Below, in pieces: positions 17,033 through 27,010 of a stretch of DNA of 64,000 nucleotides. This DNA is from Heyndrickxia sporothermodurans. GTDB taxonomy: Bacteria > Bacillota > Bacilli > Bacillales > Bacillaceae_C. The first letter of the stretch is position 1. Each line of letters opens with the position of its first letter. The position numbers and the translations under genes were made by a program. The stretch lies in the NCBI RefSeq assembly GCF_016785185.1, contig NZ_JAEKDY010000005.1. The stretch is one strand, 5' to 3'. The notes under the pieces are model-generated. The model ran no database searches. It saw nothing but the letters and a program-made list of their open reading frames with translations, and was not told the DNA's origin.

Positions 17033-19417
17033 TTACATGAAATCATAAGGTGTAACGTTTTCCATTCCGATCATTGGATCGATTTCCATGATTGTTTCAT
17101 TTGATAATTCGACTATTTTTTCCGCATTAGTCACTTCTGCTAAAATTTTTAATTTATCATAGAGATTTGTTTTTCTTAATTGGTCATCTACTCGTTCTAT
17201 CCCTAATCGAAAAGCTTCTTGCTCCCCACAAATAATTAATGATTGTTTACTTCTTGTGATCGCCGTATATAGTAAATTTCTTCGGAGCATTCGGTAATAA
17301 CTTTTTACAACAGGTAAAATAACAATTGGAAATTCACTTCCTTGTGACTTATGGATTGAACAACAATATGCATGGGTAAATTGATGAAAATCCTGTCTCG
17401 TATAGGTGACTTCTATTCCGTCAAAGGATATGAGTATCAAGTCTTGTTTTTCAGTATTTTCTTTCGCGTAAAAAATTGATATGATTTCGCCAATATCACC
17501 ATTGAAAACATGTTGTTCTGGTTGATTTACAAGCTGTAATACTTTATCTCCAATTCGATATTTTATATCGCCGAAACTTAATTCCTTTCTCTCCCCCGTC
17601 TTATTTGGGTTGAATATTTCCTGCAATAAAACATTCAAACGATCGATACCGGCAGCACCTCTATACATAGGTGCCAGTACTTGAACATCCTTCTGTGTAT
17701 ATCCTTTTCTTTTTGCACTAGAAACAATCTTTTCAATTACTTCCGGAATTTGCTGGGTGGTGCATCGGATGAATGACCGATCCTTTTGTTGTTTTGTTAC
17801 GTCTTGAGGGATACGTCCATTTTTAATGTCATGCGCTAATTCGATGATCGATGAACCGCCTTCCTGACGATAAATATCTGTTAATTGCACCGTTGGGATC
17901 ACTTTTGACCGTAATAAATCTTTTAACACTTGACCAGGTCCAACAGATGGAAGTTGATCTTCATCTCCAACGAAGATGACTTGGATTTGTTCCGGCATTG
18001 CTTTTAGTAACTGATGAGCGAGCCATGTATCGACCATCGACATTTCATCGACGATAACAATTTTTCCATTAATTTGCTTGTCCTCATCGACATCAACATC
18101 TTCCTGTCCAGTCATACCGAGGAGGCGGTGGATTGTCATTGCCGGTAACCCTGTAGACTCAGACATTCTTTTCGCCGCCCTACCCGTAGGAGCGGTTAAA
18201 ATAATCGGAAAAGGATTTTCTTTACTATAATCTTTCGGATCTAAAGAACAACCATTCAGCTCTGCATACAATTCAACAATTCCTTTGATTACCGTTGTTT
18301 TCCCGGTTCCCGGTCCGCCAGTTAAGAGCATCATTGGAGACATTAATGCGGTTTGAATCGCCTCTTTTTGAGAAGGGGCATATTGAACACCGATTCGATC
18401 TTCAAGCTCCCCTAACGCAAGTAAAAATTCCGATTCGGGAAATTGGTCCTTATAATCCTCCTGAGCTAAAATACGTTGAATATTTGATACAATCCCTTTT
18501 TCTGAAAAATATAAGGAAGGAATATAAACTTTATTGTTTTCAACCACAATTTTGCTTTCTTCACCAAGTTTTATAATCTCATTAGAAATATCCGAGTATT
18601 CAATGGAAATTGGCTGTGATTCCTCTAACAATAATTTCACTTTCGGCAAAAGTTCTTTTGATTCCATATATACATGTCCATTTTGTAAACATTCTACCTC
18701 TAGCGTGTACATACAACCCGCTTTTATTCGATCTGGATGATTCCCAACAATGCCTAATTGCTTCCCTATTTCATCGGCACGGCCAAAACCAATGCCTTCT
18801 ACTGATTCAACTAATTGATACGGATTTTTTTGAATGATATCTAATGCCTGTTCCTGATATACTTGATAAATTTTCATTGAAATTTGTGGTCCAAATCCCA
18901 ATTGATTTAAACCAATCATGACCCGTTCTAGCCCTTGATGTTCAATTAATTTGTCATATAATGTTTTTGCCTTATCAGGTGGTAATTTAGGAATGGTATC
19001 AAGCAAGGATGGCTGATCCAAAATTTTGCTTATTGCATTTTCTCCTAAGGCGTCAACAATCCGTTCCGCCGTTTTTTTTCCGATACCGCTAAACATTTCA
19101 CTCGATAAGTATGTGATAATGCCTTGCTTCGTTTGCGGGATTTCTTTTTTAAAATGCTTTGCTTGAAATTGAGGTCCGAACTTAGGATGTTCTTGCATAT
19201 CCCCATAAAAAATATAGGTTTCCTGCTCATGTATTTTAGGGAAATGTCCAGTAATGACTGCCTCTTTCTCATCTGTTTCTAAATTGGTTTCATCAATTCT
19301 TATTCGTATAACCGAATATAAATTTTGTTCATTGTGAAAAATCGTAACAAGATGCCGTCCTTTTACATATTTCTCGTCATTTTCAAATAAATTAAGCGTA
19401 TTTTGTTGCTCCAACAT
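17033..19417 (-). CDS. recD2: RecD2-type 5'-3' DNA helicase
   Basis: 794-aa SF1B helicase (YrrC in B. subtilis) acting in DNA repair and replication-fork maintenance without RecBC. A long N-terminal region includes helix-hairpin-helix motifs (for example GIGKKTAERIVDALG, about 111-125). Walker A GGPGTGKT is at residues 367-374 and Walker B is in IVIVDEMSMVD; a C-terminal motif HKSQGSEFPIVI is also present. ATG close after GGGGGG. Confidence 0.96.
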   Translation of the reverse strand: MLEQQNTLNLFENDEKYVKGRHLVTIFHNEQNLYSVIRIRIDETNLETDEKEAVITGHFPKIHEQETYIFYGDMQEHPKFGPQFQAKHFKKEIPQTKQGIITYLSSEMFSGIGKKTAERIVDALGENAISKILDQPSLLDTIPKLPPDKAKTLYDKLIEHQGLERVMIGLNQLGFGPQISMKIYQVYQEQALDIIQKNPYQLVESVEGIGFGRADEIGKQLGIVGNHPDRIKAGCMYTLEVECLQNGHVYMESKELLPKVKLLLEESQPISIEYSDISNEIIKLGEESKIVVENNKVYIPSLYFSEKGIVSNIQRILAQEDYKDQFPESEFLLALGELEDRIGVQYAPSQKEAIQTALMSPMMLLTGGPGTGKTTVIKGIVELYAELNGCSLDPKDYSKENPFPIILTAPTGRAAKRMSESTGLPAMTIHRLLGMTGQEDVDVDEDKQINGKIVIVDEMSMVDTWLAHQLLKAMPEQIQVIFVGDEDQLPSVGPGQVLKDLLRSKVIPTVQLTDIYRQEGGSSIIELAHDIKNGRIPQDVTKQQKDRSFIRCTTQQIPEVIEKIVSSAKRKGYTQKDVQVLAPMYRGAAGIDRLNVLLQEIFNPNKTGERKELSFGDIKYRIGDKVLQLVNQPEQHVFNGDIGEIISIFYAKENTEKQDLILISFDGIEVTYTRQDFHQFTHAYCCSIHKSQGSEFPIVILPVVKSYYRMLRRNLLYTAITRSKQSLIICGEQEAFRLGIERVDDQLRKTNLYDKLKILAEVTNAEKIVELSNETIMEIDPMIGMENVTPYDFM

Positions 19418-19441
19418 GAGCCCCCCTTATAAAGCGGGATA

Positions 19442-20110
19442 TTATTCGTCCGTTTCCCTCATTTTTTCAATCATTTTTATCCCATATCCTGATAATACAT
19501 GATCTGGTTGTATGTTTATTGCTTTATTAAAAAACTCTTCCGCCTTCACTGGATCCTCTTTATACCCTAAATAAGCTACACCTAAATTGTAATATGCATC
19601 TGCATGCTGCGAATCTTGATTCACCACTATTGTAAATTGATGAATGGCTTCATCATACACTTCTGACTGTGCTAGCACTAGTGCATATTGAAATCTCGCT
19701 TCGATATCGTCTGCATTTAGTTCAACACTTCTCTGTAAGTACGGTAAGGCCAACTTCGGGTTTCCCAGCTGTACAAAACACATTCCGATCATGAAATAAA
19801 TATCATTATTATTTAATCCTTTGTTCTTTGCCTTTTCGAAGTAATTGACTGCTAATTCATATTGTTCTTGTTCATAATATAAATTACCTAAGCAATAATA
19901 AGCAGCGGATGCTTGTTCATCCAATTCAATGGCTTTTTCAAAAAATTTCACAGCACGTTCTATTTCCTTGACTGCAACTAAAACATTCCCAAAATTTATA
20001 TAAGCTACAGGATCGGTCGGATTTTCTTCAATCGCCTCTGAGAAATATTTAATGGCTTCTTCAAACTTGCCTTCTTGTAAACATTCGATACCCTTTTTGT
20101 TTTTATCCAA
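19442..20110 (-). CDS. Tetratricopeptide-repeat protein (YrrB)
   Basis: 222 aa made of about six TPR units, each with the Ala/Gly-Tyr pattern (such as AAYYCLGNLYYEQEQYELAV). TPR proteins are protein-interaction scaffolds. B. subtilis YrrB lies at the same place between recD2 and mnmA. The chosen TTG start (MDKNKKGIECL) is 7 bases after GAGGTG; the frame extends five codons further. No partner can be named from sequence. Confidence 0.88.
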   Translation of the reverse strand: MDKNKKGIECLQEGKFEEAIKYFSEAIEENPTDPVAYINFGNVLVAVKEIERAVKFFEKAIELDEQASAAYYCLGNLYYEQEQYELAVNYFEKAKNKGLNNNDIYFMIGMCFVQLGNPKLALPYLQRSVELNADDIEARFQYALVLAQSEVYDEAIHQFTIVVNQDSQHADAYYNLGVAYLGYKEDPVKAEEFFNKAINIQPDHVLSGYGIKMIEKMRETDE

Positions 20111-20185
20111 AGTATGACACCTCAAAAACTCAATTATTTTCTATCGAAATTATAACATAAGTTCTTCCCTTTTTAGCTGTAAAGT

Positions 20186-20219
20186 AAAAACCTCATCCCT
20201 TAAATATATGGGATGAGGC
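20186..20219 (-). terminator. Terminator after mnmA
   Basis: Stem CCTCATCCC/GGGATGAGG (20191-20199 with 20210-20218) followed by a T5 run on the minus strand. Confidence 0.85.
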
Positions 20220-20226
20220 ACTTTAC

Positions 20227-21342
20227 TTAGCCAACATACATTAGTTGCTCATTATTTTTGAAGACTTTATCGATTGTTGCTCCTCCTAAACAAACTTCTC
20301 CATCGTAAAAGACGACTGCTTGTCCAGGTGTGACCGCACGAATCGGCTCATCAAAAATAACTTCTACTTCGTTATTGTCCAAAACTCTAACAGTTACTTT
20401 GTTATCCGGCTGGCGATAACGAAATTTAGCCGTACATGTAAATTCACTTTTGATTTCGTGATTGGACACCCAACTCGTATTCACAGCAGTGATGGAATTA
20501 GAGTAAAGGGAGTCGTGATTAAATCCTTGTTCAACAAATAAGACATTTTCTTTTAAATCTTTACCAACGACAAACCAAGGTTCACCGGATCCTCCAATCC
20601 CTAATCCATGTCGTTGACCAATCGTATAATACATAAGGCCATCGTGCTCACCCATCTTTTTACCTGATAATGTTTTCATTATCCCTTTTTGAGCCGGCAA
20701 ATAATTGCTGAGAAATTCTTTAAAATTTCTTTCGCCAATAAAGCAAATGCCTGTACTGTCTTTTTTCTTTGCAGTGGCAAGTCCAGCTTCAAGTGCTATT
20801 TCTCTAACACGCTTTTTATCTATATCTCCTATTGGGAACATAACTTTTTCCAACTGTTCATGGGTCAGCTGATTTAAAAAATATGTTTGATCCTTATTCT
20901 CATCAATCCCACGCAACATTTTGTATTCTCCATCTTGAAAGGCAACTCTAGCATAGTGACCTGTTGCTAAATAATCTGCCCCAAGATTCATGGCATGCTC
21001 CAAAAAGGCTTTAAATTTAATTTCTTTATTACACATTACATCAGGATTTGGTGTACGTCCTGCTTTATATTCATCAAGAAAATAAGTAAATACTTTATCC
21101 CAATATTGTTTTTCGAAATTAACTGCATAATATGGGATTCCAATTTGATTACAAACACGAATGACATCATTATAGTCTTCGGTAGCTGTGCATACACCAA
21201 ATTCATCTGTATCATCCCAATTTTTCATAAAAATACCGATGACATCATAGCCTTGCTCTTTTAATAAAAGAGCAGCAACAGATGAATCCACACCACCCGA
21301 CATCCCAACGACGACTCTCGTATCTTGAGGTGCTTTCTTCAT
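20227..21342 (-). CDS. mnmA: tRNA-specific 2-thiouridylase MnmA
   Basis: 371-aa enzyme that adds sulfur to U34 of tRNA-Lys, Glu and Gln. The PP-loop ATP motif GMSGGVDSSVAA is at residues 13-24; the catalytic cysteines are in DVMCNKEIKF and TGICFIGERNF. The upstream cysteine desulfurase gene (9 bases away) supplies sulfur, as shown for the YrvO-MnmA pair in B. subtilis. Confidence 0.97.
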   Translation of the reverse strand: MKKAPQDTRVVVGMSGGVDSSVAALLLKEQGYDVIGIFMKNWDDTDEFGVCTATEDYNDVIRVCNQIGIPYYAVNFEKQYWDKVFTYFLDEYKAGRTPNPDVMCNKEIKFKAFLEHAMNLGADYLATGHYARVAFQDGEYKMLRGIDENKDQTYFLNQLTHEQLEKVMFPIGDIDKKRVREIALEAGLATAKKKDSTGICFIGERNFKEFLSNYLPAQKGIMKTLSGKKMGEHDGLMYYTIGQRHGLGIGGSGEPWFVVGKDLKENVLFVEQGFNHDSLYSNSITAVNTSWVSNHEIKSEFTCTAKFRYRQPDNKVTVRVLDNNEVEVIFDEPIRAVTPGQAVVFYDGEVCLGGATIDKVFKNNEQLMYVG

Positions 21343-21350
21343 ATATTTCC

Positions 21351-22508
21351 CTACTTTCTATTTGCCTTGTTCAATCGTTGAACAATTTTTGCGACTTCAT
21401 TCGCAGCTTTTTCAATTTCTTGACTCGTATTATTTAAACCAAAACTAAATCGAATCGAATTTCTTAATCGCTCCGACTCTTTTCCAAACATTGCGACAAG
21501 AACATGTGATGGTTCAATTGAGCCTGCTGTACATGCAGAACCGCTTGAAGCGGCTATGCCTGCTATATCTAAATTAACGAGCATCGCTTCTACATCAGTA
21601 CCAGGAAAGCTTAAATTTAATACATGTGGAAGTGAGTGATGATCAGTAAACCCATTAATATGAAAATCAACATGTTGTGCCGTTAATATATTTAAAAATT
21701 TCATTTTAAAATCTTGATATCGTTTCTGTTTTTCTTCCATTTGTTCTTGAGCTATTTTTACAGCTTCTGCAAATCCTACAATGGAGCTAATATTCTCTGT
21801 ACCTGCACGACGTTTCAGTTCCTGTTCCCCACCGTAAAAACGATTGACAATTCTTGTGCCTGCTTTTATATAAAGAAAACCAATTCCTTTTGGCCCATTA
21901 ATTTTATGGGAGGATACAGATAATAAATCAACGTTCAATTCATGAACATTTAACTTTACTACTCCGTATGCTTGCACAGCATCTGTATGGAAATAAGCTT
22001 GATGATCTTTTAATAGAAGACCGATTTCATGAATAGGCTGGATCGTGCCTACTTCATTGTTTCCGTACATGATCGTTACTAGGATCGTATCCTCACGAAG
22101 AGCAGCTTTCACATCTTCGACAGAAACTTGCCCATTTTCGTTTACATCTAGGTAAGTTACGTCATATCCATGTTTTTCAAGATACTCACATGTATGAAGC
22201 ACTGCATGATGTTCAATATTTGACGTAATAATATGCTTTCCTTTTTCTTTCATTGCCTCAGCAATCCCTAAAATCGCAAAATTATCCGCTTCTGTTCCAC
22301 CACTAGTAAACACGATTTCATTAAAATGTGCGCCAATGCTCCCAGCAATAATCGTTCTCGCTTCATCAAGTAAAGCTCTTGCTTCTCGCCCATAAGAATG
22401 AATACTTGATGGGTTTCCAAATGACTGGTTTAGCACATTAATCATTGTATCGATCACTTTCGGATGAACGGGAGATGTTGCCGAGTGATCGAGATAAATT
22501 CGTTCCAT
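21351..22508 (-). CDS. Cysteine desulfurase (YrvO/IscS type)
   Basis: 385-aa PLP enzyme that takes sulfur from cysteine as a persulfide. The PLP lysine is in SVSSHKINGPKGIG and the catalytic cysteine in the mobile loop SSGSACTAGS. The next gene, mnmA, is the dedicated sulfur acceptor in B. subtilis; a general role in other sulfur delivery is possible. The start is the ATG (MERIYLDHSATSP) after AGAGGTG; a GTG three codons earlier is within the site. Confidence 0.94.
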   Translation of the reverse strand: MERIYLDHSATSPVHPKVIDTMINVLNQSFGNPSSIHSYGREARALLDEARTIIAGSIGAHFNEIVFTSGGTEADNFAILGIAEAMKEKGKHIITSNIEHHAVLHTCEYLEKHGYDVTYLDVNENGQVSVEDVKAALREDTILVTIMYGNNEVGTIQPIHEIGLLLKDHQAYFHTDAVQAYGVVKLNVHELNVDLLSVSSHKINGPKGIGFLYIKAGTRIVNRFYGGEQELKRRAGTENISSIVGFAEAVKIAQEQMEEKQKRYQDFKMKFLNILTAQHVDFHINGFTDHHSLPHVLNLSFPGTDVEAMLVNLDIAGIAASSGSACTAGSIEPSHVLVAMFGKESERLRNSIRFSFGLNNTSQEIEKAANEVAKIVQRLNKANRK

Positions 22509-22551
22509 TTTTTTCACCTCTAAAGATGGTCAATTCTTACAAAAATTTCTT

Positions 22552-22971
22552 CTAAATATAAAACATGTAAGAATCCGTTTCTCCATCGTCTTTGTAATTT
22601 ACAAGGTCTTCAATCGTTGTGTTATCTAATACATCCTTTACAGCATCACGAATTTTTATCCAAAGTGAACGTTTAACTGGTTCTTCATCTTCAATTCCTT
22701 CAACCGGACTGATTGGTCCTTCTAAAACTCGAATGATATCACCTGCTGTAATTTTGGCTGGCTCTGAAGCAAGTGTATAGCCACCATATGCTCCTCTGAC
22801 ACTTTTAACGAGACCTGCATTTCTTAAAGGAGCAATTAATTGTTCTAAATAATGCTCCGACAAATCATGCATTTGGGCAATGGTTTTCAAAGATGTTGGT
22901 CCTTCCCCAAATCTTTTTCCTAGTTCAATCATAATTGTTAGTCCGTAACGACCCTTTGTTGAAATTTTCAT
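22552..22971 (-). CDS. cymR: CymR, Rrf2-family master regulator of cysteine metabolism
   Basis: 139-aa winged-helix repressor. MKISTKGRYGLTIMIELG and SEHYLEQLIAPLRNAGLVKS form the wHTH, and the sequence closely matches what I know of B. subtilis CymR. It lacks the three Fe-S cysteines of IscR. With CysK it represses cysteine uptake and synthesis genes when cysteine is ample. Its ATG overlaps the stop of the upstream membrane gene (ATGA), so they are coupled; cysteine desulfurase lies just downstream. Confidence 0.95.
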   Translation of the reverse strand: MKISTKGRYGLTIMIELGKRFGEGPTSLKTIAQMHDLSEHYLEQLIAPLRNAGLVKSVRGAYGGYTLASEPAKITAGDIIRVLEGPISPVEGIEDEEPVKRSLWIKIRDAVKDVLDNTTIEDLVNYKDDGETDSYMFYI

Positions 22972-23630
22972 AGACTTGCACCTCGATTTATTTCTTCTTT
23001 TCTTTTTTCAAATTTTTTAAGGAATTTATCTGTGAGCGTTTGACATAGCGGCAATGCAATCCCAACAAGTGTTCCGATCGTTAGTACAAAAATAATTGTA
23101 CCGATAAATACGGGTCCCCCACATAACCAGCCAATAATTAGGACGATTGCTTCCATTCCTCGACGTACGTGGGAAATTTTCCAGCCCGTTTTCGAAGTAA
23201 CAGCTAGCATAAAGCTGTCTCGGGGACCTGCACCTAATTGAGCAGAAATATAGATTCCCATTCCAATTGCATTAATAATAATTCCTAATATAAGGACAAT
23301 AATTTTTTCAAGTAGTGAAGTAAACTCAACATTTGATAAAAAATGTAAAAATATATCCATAAACGAGCCTAACAAGAGCATATTTAAATAGGCTCCAATT
23401 TTTGGGATTTTACGCATGATGGCTGCTGAAATGCCTAAAACAAAAAATCCGACAATGATTGACCAAGAACCAATTGTCAGTCCGATTTGTTTATATAGAC
23501 CGATGTGTAATACGTCCCAAGGAGTCACTCCAAGATCTGCAATAATTAATAAATCCAAACCAAATGCCATAATGAGCAAACCTAGACAAAAAATAAAAAA
23601 GCGAAATACTAATTGATGATTATTATTCAA
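22968..23630 (-). CDS. YczE/YitT-type integral membrane protein
   Basis: 220 aa with five or six hydrophobic helices. Motifs LGVTPWDVLHIGL and SAQLGAGPRDSFMLAV are the paired repeats of the YczE/YyaS family, whose role is unknown (one member affects lipopeptide production in B. subtilis). Its stop overlaps the cymR start by four bases. In B. subtilis no such gene lies between rarA and cymR, so it is an insertion here. I choose TTG 8 bases after GGAGG; the open frame begins five codons earlier. Confidence 0.82.
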   Translation of the reverse strand: MNNNHQLVFRFFIFCLGLLIMAFGLDLLIIADLGVTPWDVLHIGLYKQIGLTIGSWSIIVGFFVLGISAAIMRKIPKIGAYLNMLLLGSFMDIFLHFLSNVEFTSLLEKIIVLILGIIINAIGMGIYISAQLGAGPRDSFMLAVTSKTGWKISHVRRGMEAIVLIIGWLCGGPVFIGTIIFVLTIGTLVGIALPLCQTLTDKFLKKFEKRKEEINRGASL

Positions 23631-23671
23631 TATACGTTCCTCCACTTTCTTATTTATAAATGGCTCTTGAC

Positions 23672-23680
23672 ATTATAGCA
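23672..23680 (-). promoter_or_regulatory. Extended -10 promoter of the yczE-cymR-iscS-mnmA group
   Basis: TATAAT (23677-23672) preceded by TGC forms an extended -10 element about 40 bases before the membrane-protein start. No good -35 box was found. Confidence 0.55.
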
Positions 23681-23730
23681 TATTTGGAAGACGAAATGAA
23701 TGAAAGCATACCCATTAACTCGGTTTTTAT

Positions 23731-25023
23731 TTAACTTTCATTTCCTTTTTTAAATTCCTCGAGTCGACGATAAATCGCAGCTAAACGTTTCTCTTCTCCT
23801 GCTTCGACTGGCTCATAATATTTTGTACCTTTTAAATTACTCGGCAGATACTCTTGATGAACCCAACCACCGAAAGTTCCAATCGGTGTATCATGGGGAT
23901 ATTTGTAACCGACATGACCTAAAACTTTTGAACCGGCGTAATGTCCATCACGCAAATGCTTTGGAATATCGCCAACTTTTCCATTACGAATATCTGTTAT
24001 TGCTTTATCTAATGCTGCATATGCTGAATTGGATTTTGAAGATAGACACATTTCCACGACCGCAACAGCTAATGGAATACGTGCTTCCGGAAGCCCCAAT
24101 CGCTCACTTGCTGTCACTGCAGCTAATACGTTTGTACCGACTGACGTATTAGCTAAGCCGATATCCTCAAATGCGATAACAAGTAAGCGGCGGTTAACTG
24201 CAACTAAATCACCAGTTTCCAATAAATGTGCCAAATAATAAAGTGACGCATCCACATCACTACCTCTAATACTTTTTTGCAAGCTGGAGAGTAAATTATA
24301 AAAGTGAGATCCTTTTTTATCTCCATACACACCTACGTTTCCAACTAAGTCATCGATTGTTTGGTCTTGAACAATATATGTATCATTTTCTTTATTGGAT
24401 GAATACACAATTGATTCAAGAAGGGTTAATGACTTCCTCGCATCTCCACCTGAACCAGAAGCGATTTTTCTTAATTGGTCTTCGGTTATTTGGATTGACA
24501 TTTTCCCCAATCCTTTATTTTCATCGTGAACAGCACGCTGTAATAACTCATAAATATCCTCTGAAGTTAATCGTGTTAATTGCTTAATTTGTCCGCATCG
24601 GCTGCGAATCGCTGGATTGACATCATGAAACGGATTTTCGGTCGTCGCTCCAATTAAGATAATCGAACCATTCTCAACATGTGGCAATAAATAATCTTGC
24701 TGCGCTTTATTAAAACGGTGAATTTCATCTAAAAATAAAATCACTTTTCCCGTTAATCTTGTTTCATCAACAACCATCTCTACATCTTTTTTCCCGGATG
24801 TTGTGGCGTTCAATGCAATAAAAGGAATTTTAGTCGTTCCCGCAATCGCATGTGCAATCGATGTCTTCCCTATGCCCGGTTCTCCATACAAGAGCATCGA
24901 TGGAACATGTCCATTTTTTATCATTTTATAAAGGCTTGTTTGTTTGCCGATGATTTCCTTTTGCCCAACAATTTCATCAATTGTTGTCGGTCGCATTCGA
25001 AAAGCAAGTGGTTCTCCGTACAC
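23731..25023 (-). CDS. rarA: Replication-associated recombination protein RarA (MgsA)
   Basis: 430-aa AAA+ ATPase related to clamp loaders that acts at stalled forks. Walker A GEPGIGKT is at residues 47-54, Walker B in LFLDEIHRFNKAQQD, and sensor 1 in LIGATTENPFHDVNPAIRSRC; the C-terminal tetramerisation domain has HYAGSKVLGHVGYKYPHD. The start is GTG (MYGEPLAFRMRP), 7 bases after GGGGG; the frame runs 11 codons further upstream without a better site. Confidence 0.95.
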   Translation of the reverse strand: MYGEPLAFRMRPTTIDEIVGQKEIIGKQTSLYKMIKNGHVPSMLLYGEPGIGKTSIAHAIAGTTKIPFIALNATTSGKKDVEMVVDETRLTGKVILFLDEIHRFNKAQQDYLLPHVENGSIILIGATTENPFHDVNPAIRSRCGQIKQLTRLTSEDIYELLQRAVHDENKGLGKMSIQITEDQLRKIASGSGGDARKSLTLLESIVYSSNKENDTYIVQDQTIDDLVGNVGVYGDKKGSHFYNLLSSLQKSIRGSDVDASLYYLAHLLETGDLVAVNRRLLVIAFEDIGLANTSVGTNVLAAVTASERLGLPEARIPLAVAVVEMCLSSKSNSAYAALDKAITDIRNGKVGDIPKHLRDGHYAGSKVLGHVGYKYPHDTPIGTFGGWVHQEYLPSNLKGTKYYEPVEAGEEKRLAAIYRRLEEFKKGNES

Positions 25024-25107
25024 ATTTACAGCCCCCAAACAAATATTTAATATCAATTATAACTTTAATATTGTAGGTTGAAAATTTATACGCCTAATAA
25101 TAGCAAA

Positions 25108-25139
25108 AAAAGGGATGTCGAGTAATTAACATCCCTTTT
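25108..25139. terminator. Terminator after the ABC transporter operon
   Basis: Stem AAAAGGGATGT/ACATCCCTTTT (25108-25118 with 25129-25139) with flanking A- and T-runs, so it could work in both directions. On the minus strand it ends the ABC operon before rarA. Confidence 0.8.
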
Positions 25140-25149
25140 TTATTTACTA

Positions 25150-26106
25150 TTATGCTGCAACATCCCTTTTCATAAATACACCAAATGCCAGTACAATAAA
25201 AATAATAAAGTATACGAGCAGCGTGATAATGGAGAAACCGAGTGTCATTCCTTCTACAAGTGGGATGCCATCAAAGTATTGCATTAAATTTGTGTTGGCA
25301 AATAGAATAAATTTTGCCCATTCGAATTTTGCTGCAAGGAGCTGAGTAATGTTTCCGCCCATGAGTAGAAGGAATACGGAAATCCCAATTGCTAAAGAGC
25401 TGTTACGGAATACGGCTGATATCATAAATGCCATCGTAATTAACATGATTACATCAATGGAGGATAATAAATACGTTTTGATTAAATACCATAGCATGTT
25501 TTGTTCAACGACATGTCCATTAGTATAGGCAAGGTGAACATTATCTCCACTTCCGGAACCAAACAAGATAAATCCGACAATGGCCGAAGTGACAAATAGG
25601 ATTGCTAACATGAAAATACCAAATACGATTACTGTTATATATTTCGATAGTAATATTTTTGATCTTTTTAACGGGCGGATTAATAATAGTTTAATTGTCC
25701 CCCAACTAAATTCGCTTGCTACGATTCCCGCTGCAATAATAATTGTGAATAAACCAACGAAGGAAATAAACATCGTATTATCATTAATAAATGAAAAACC
25801 GCTTGATTGATCAGATGGTGCCATATTATGTGCAAGACGATATTTGTTTATTTCAATATTTTTTTCATAAAATTTTTTTGCACTTGCCGCTGTTGCCAGC
25901 ATTTCTTTAAGCTGTTGTTCATCTGCTTTAATCTCAGCAGTTACTTCCGCTTTCCAATCTCTTTGCGTACCTTTATCCAATTTTCCTTCATAATATTTTG
26001 TTAATGCTCCACTGCCGATGACACCTAAGATGATTAAGCCAATCATCACATAGGAACCGGCACGCTTGAATATTTTAATCCATTCATTATAGACAAGATT
26101 AAGCAT
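25150..26106 (-). CDS. ABC-2 type transporter permease
   Basis: 318 aa with six helices: the first near residues 15-35, then a soluble loop of about 75 residues, then five more from about residue 108. The GIVASEFSWGTIKLLLIRPLKRSK segment is the usual coupling region of ABC-2 export permeases (seen here in parts: ASEFSWGTIKLLL and RPLKRSK). Substrate unknown; relatives export antibiotics or act in envelope stress. The start overlaps the end of the ATPase gene by 8 bases. Confidence 0.88.
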   Translation of the reverse strand: MLNLVYNEWIKIFKRAGSYVMIGLIILGVIGSGALTKYYEGKLDKGTQRDWKAEVTAEIKADEQQLKEMLATAASAKKFYEKNIEINKYRLAHNMAPSDQSSGFSFINDNTMFISFVGLFTIIIAAGIVASEFSWGTIKLLLIRPLKRSKILLSKYITVIVFGIFMLAILFVTSAIVGFILFGSGSGDNVHLAYTNGHVVEQNMLWYLIKTYLLSSIDVIMLITMAFMISAVFRNSSLAIGISVFLLLMGGNITQLLAAKFEWAKFILFANTNLMQYFDGIPLVEGMTLGFSIITLLVYFIIFIVLAFGVFMKRDVAA

Positions 26107-27010
26107 GTGCTACTTCCTCCTTTGTAATTTCTAAGAATCGGTCTTCCAATGATTTAGAAATGAGTTTTACTTCATAGATTCGTATTCCTGTTGAAACAAG
26201 TGTTTGAATAAAATCCGGAACTTGTTCTTTTTCTAATTCTACTTCAATTCCATGGTCAATTTGGGTAAATGAATATCCGCTAATTGACTCAAGTGTTGCA
26301 CCACTATCTATTTCTATAAAATACTTTTGCTTCTGATCTTCATACACAAAGTCGTGGACGTTTTGCACGTCGATTAATTTTCCTTTTTGAATAATCGCAA
26401 TTCGATCACACATCATTTCCATTTCCGATAATAAGTGACTGGAAACGATAACCGCCATGCCTTTTTCTTTTGATAATTTCCGTAAATGATCCCTAATTTC
26501 TCGGATTCCCGCAGGATCAAGGCCATTGGTCGGTTCATCAAGGATCATTACTTTCGGATCATGCAGTAGACTTTGTGCTAATCCTAATCGTTGTCTCATA
26601 CCTAATGAATAAGTTTTGACTTTGTCGTTAATACGATCTTTTAAACCGACAAGTTCAATAACTTCATTTATTTTTTCTTTCGTAATTCCTTTTATCATCC
26701 GCGCATACTGCATTAAGTTTTGATACCCTGTTAAAAACTTATACATTTCCGGATTTTCAACAATCCCGCCGATATTTCGTAATGCTTCCTCATATTCATT
26801 TTTTACATTCTTTCCACAAATGACGATATCACCTGATGTAATCCCCATTAGTCCTACAATCATACGAATCGTCGTTGTTTTACCTGCACCATTCGGTCCT
26901 AAGAAACCGAATACTTCACCTTCGTTTATCGTAAACGATAAATTATCAATAATTTTTTTGCCTTTAATTACTTTCGTTACATTTTTTAATTCAACCGCTG
27001 ATTTCATCAT
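26099..27010 (-). CDS. ABC transporter ATP-binding protein (BcrA/YxlF-like)
   Basis: 303-aa nucleotide-binding subunit: Walker A GPNGAGKTT (about 39-47), signature YSLGMRQRLGLAQ, Walker B VMILDEPTNGLDP, H-loop SSHLL, then a C-terminal extension of about 80 residues. With the permease it forms a two-gene exporter. This pair sits between rarA and tcdA, which are adjacent in B. subtilis, so it is an insertion. The ATG follows GGAGGAAACAA. Confidence 0.93.
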   Translation of the reverse strand: MMKSAVELKNVTKVIKGKKIIDNLSFTINEGEVFGFLGPNGAGKTTTIRMIVGLMGITSGDIVICGKNVKNEYEEALRNIGGIVENPEMYKFLTGYQNLMQYARMIKGITKEKINEVIELVGLKDRINDKVKTYSLGMRQRLGLAQSLLHDPKVMILDEPTNGLDPAGIREIRDHLRKLSKEKGMAVIVSSHLLSEMEMMCDRIAIIQKGKLIDVQNVHDFVYEDQKQKYFIEIDSGATLESISGYSFTQIDHGIEVELEKEQVPDFIQTLVSTGIRIYEVKLISKSLEDRFLEITKEEVAHA

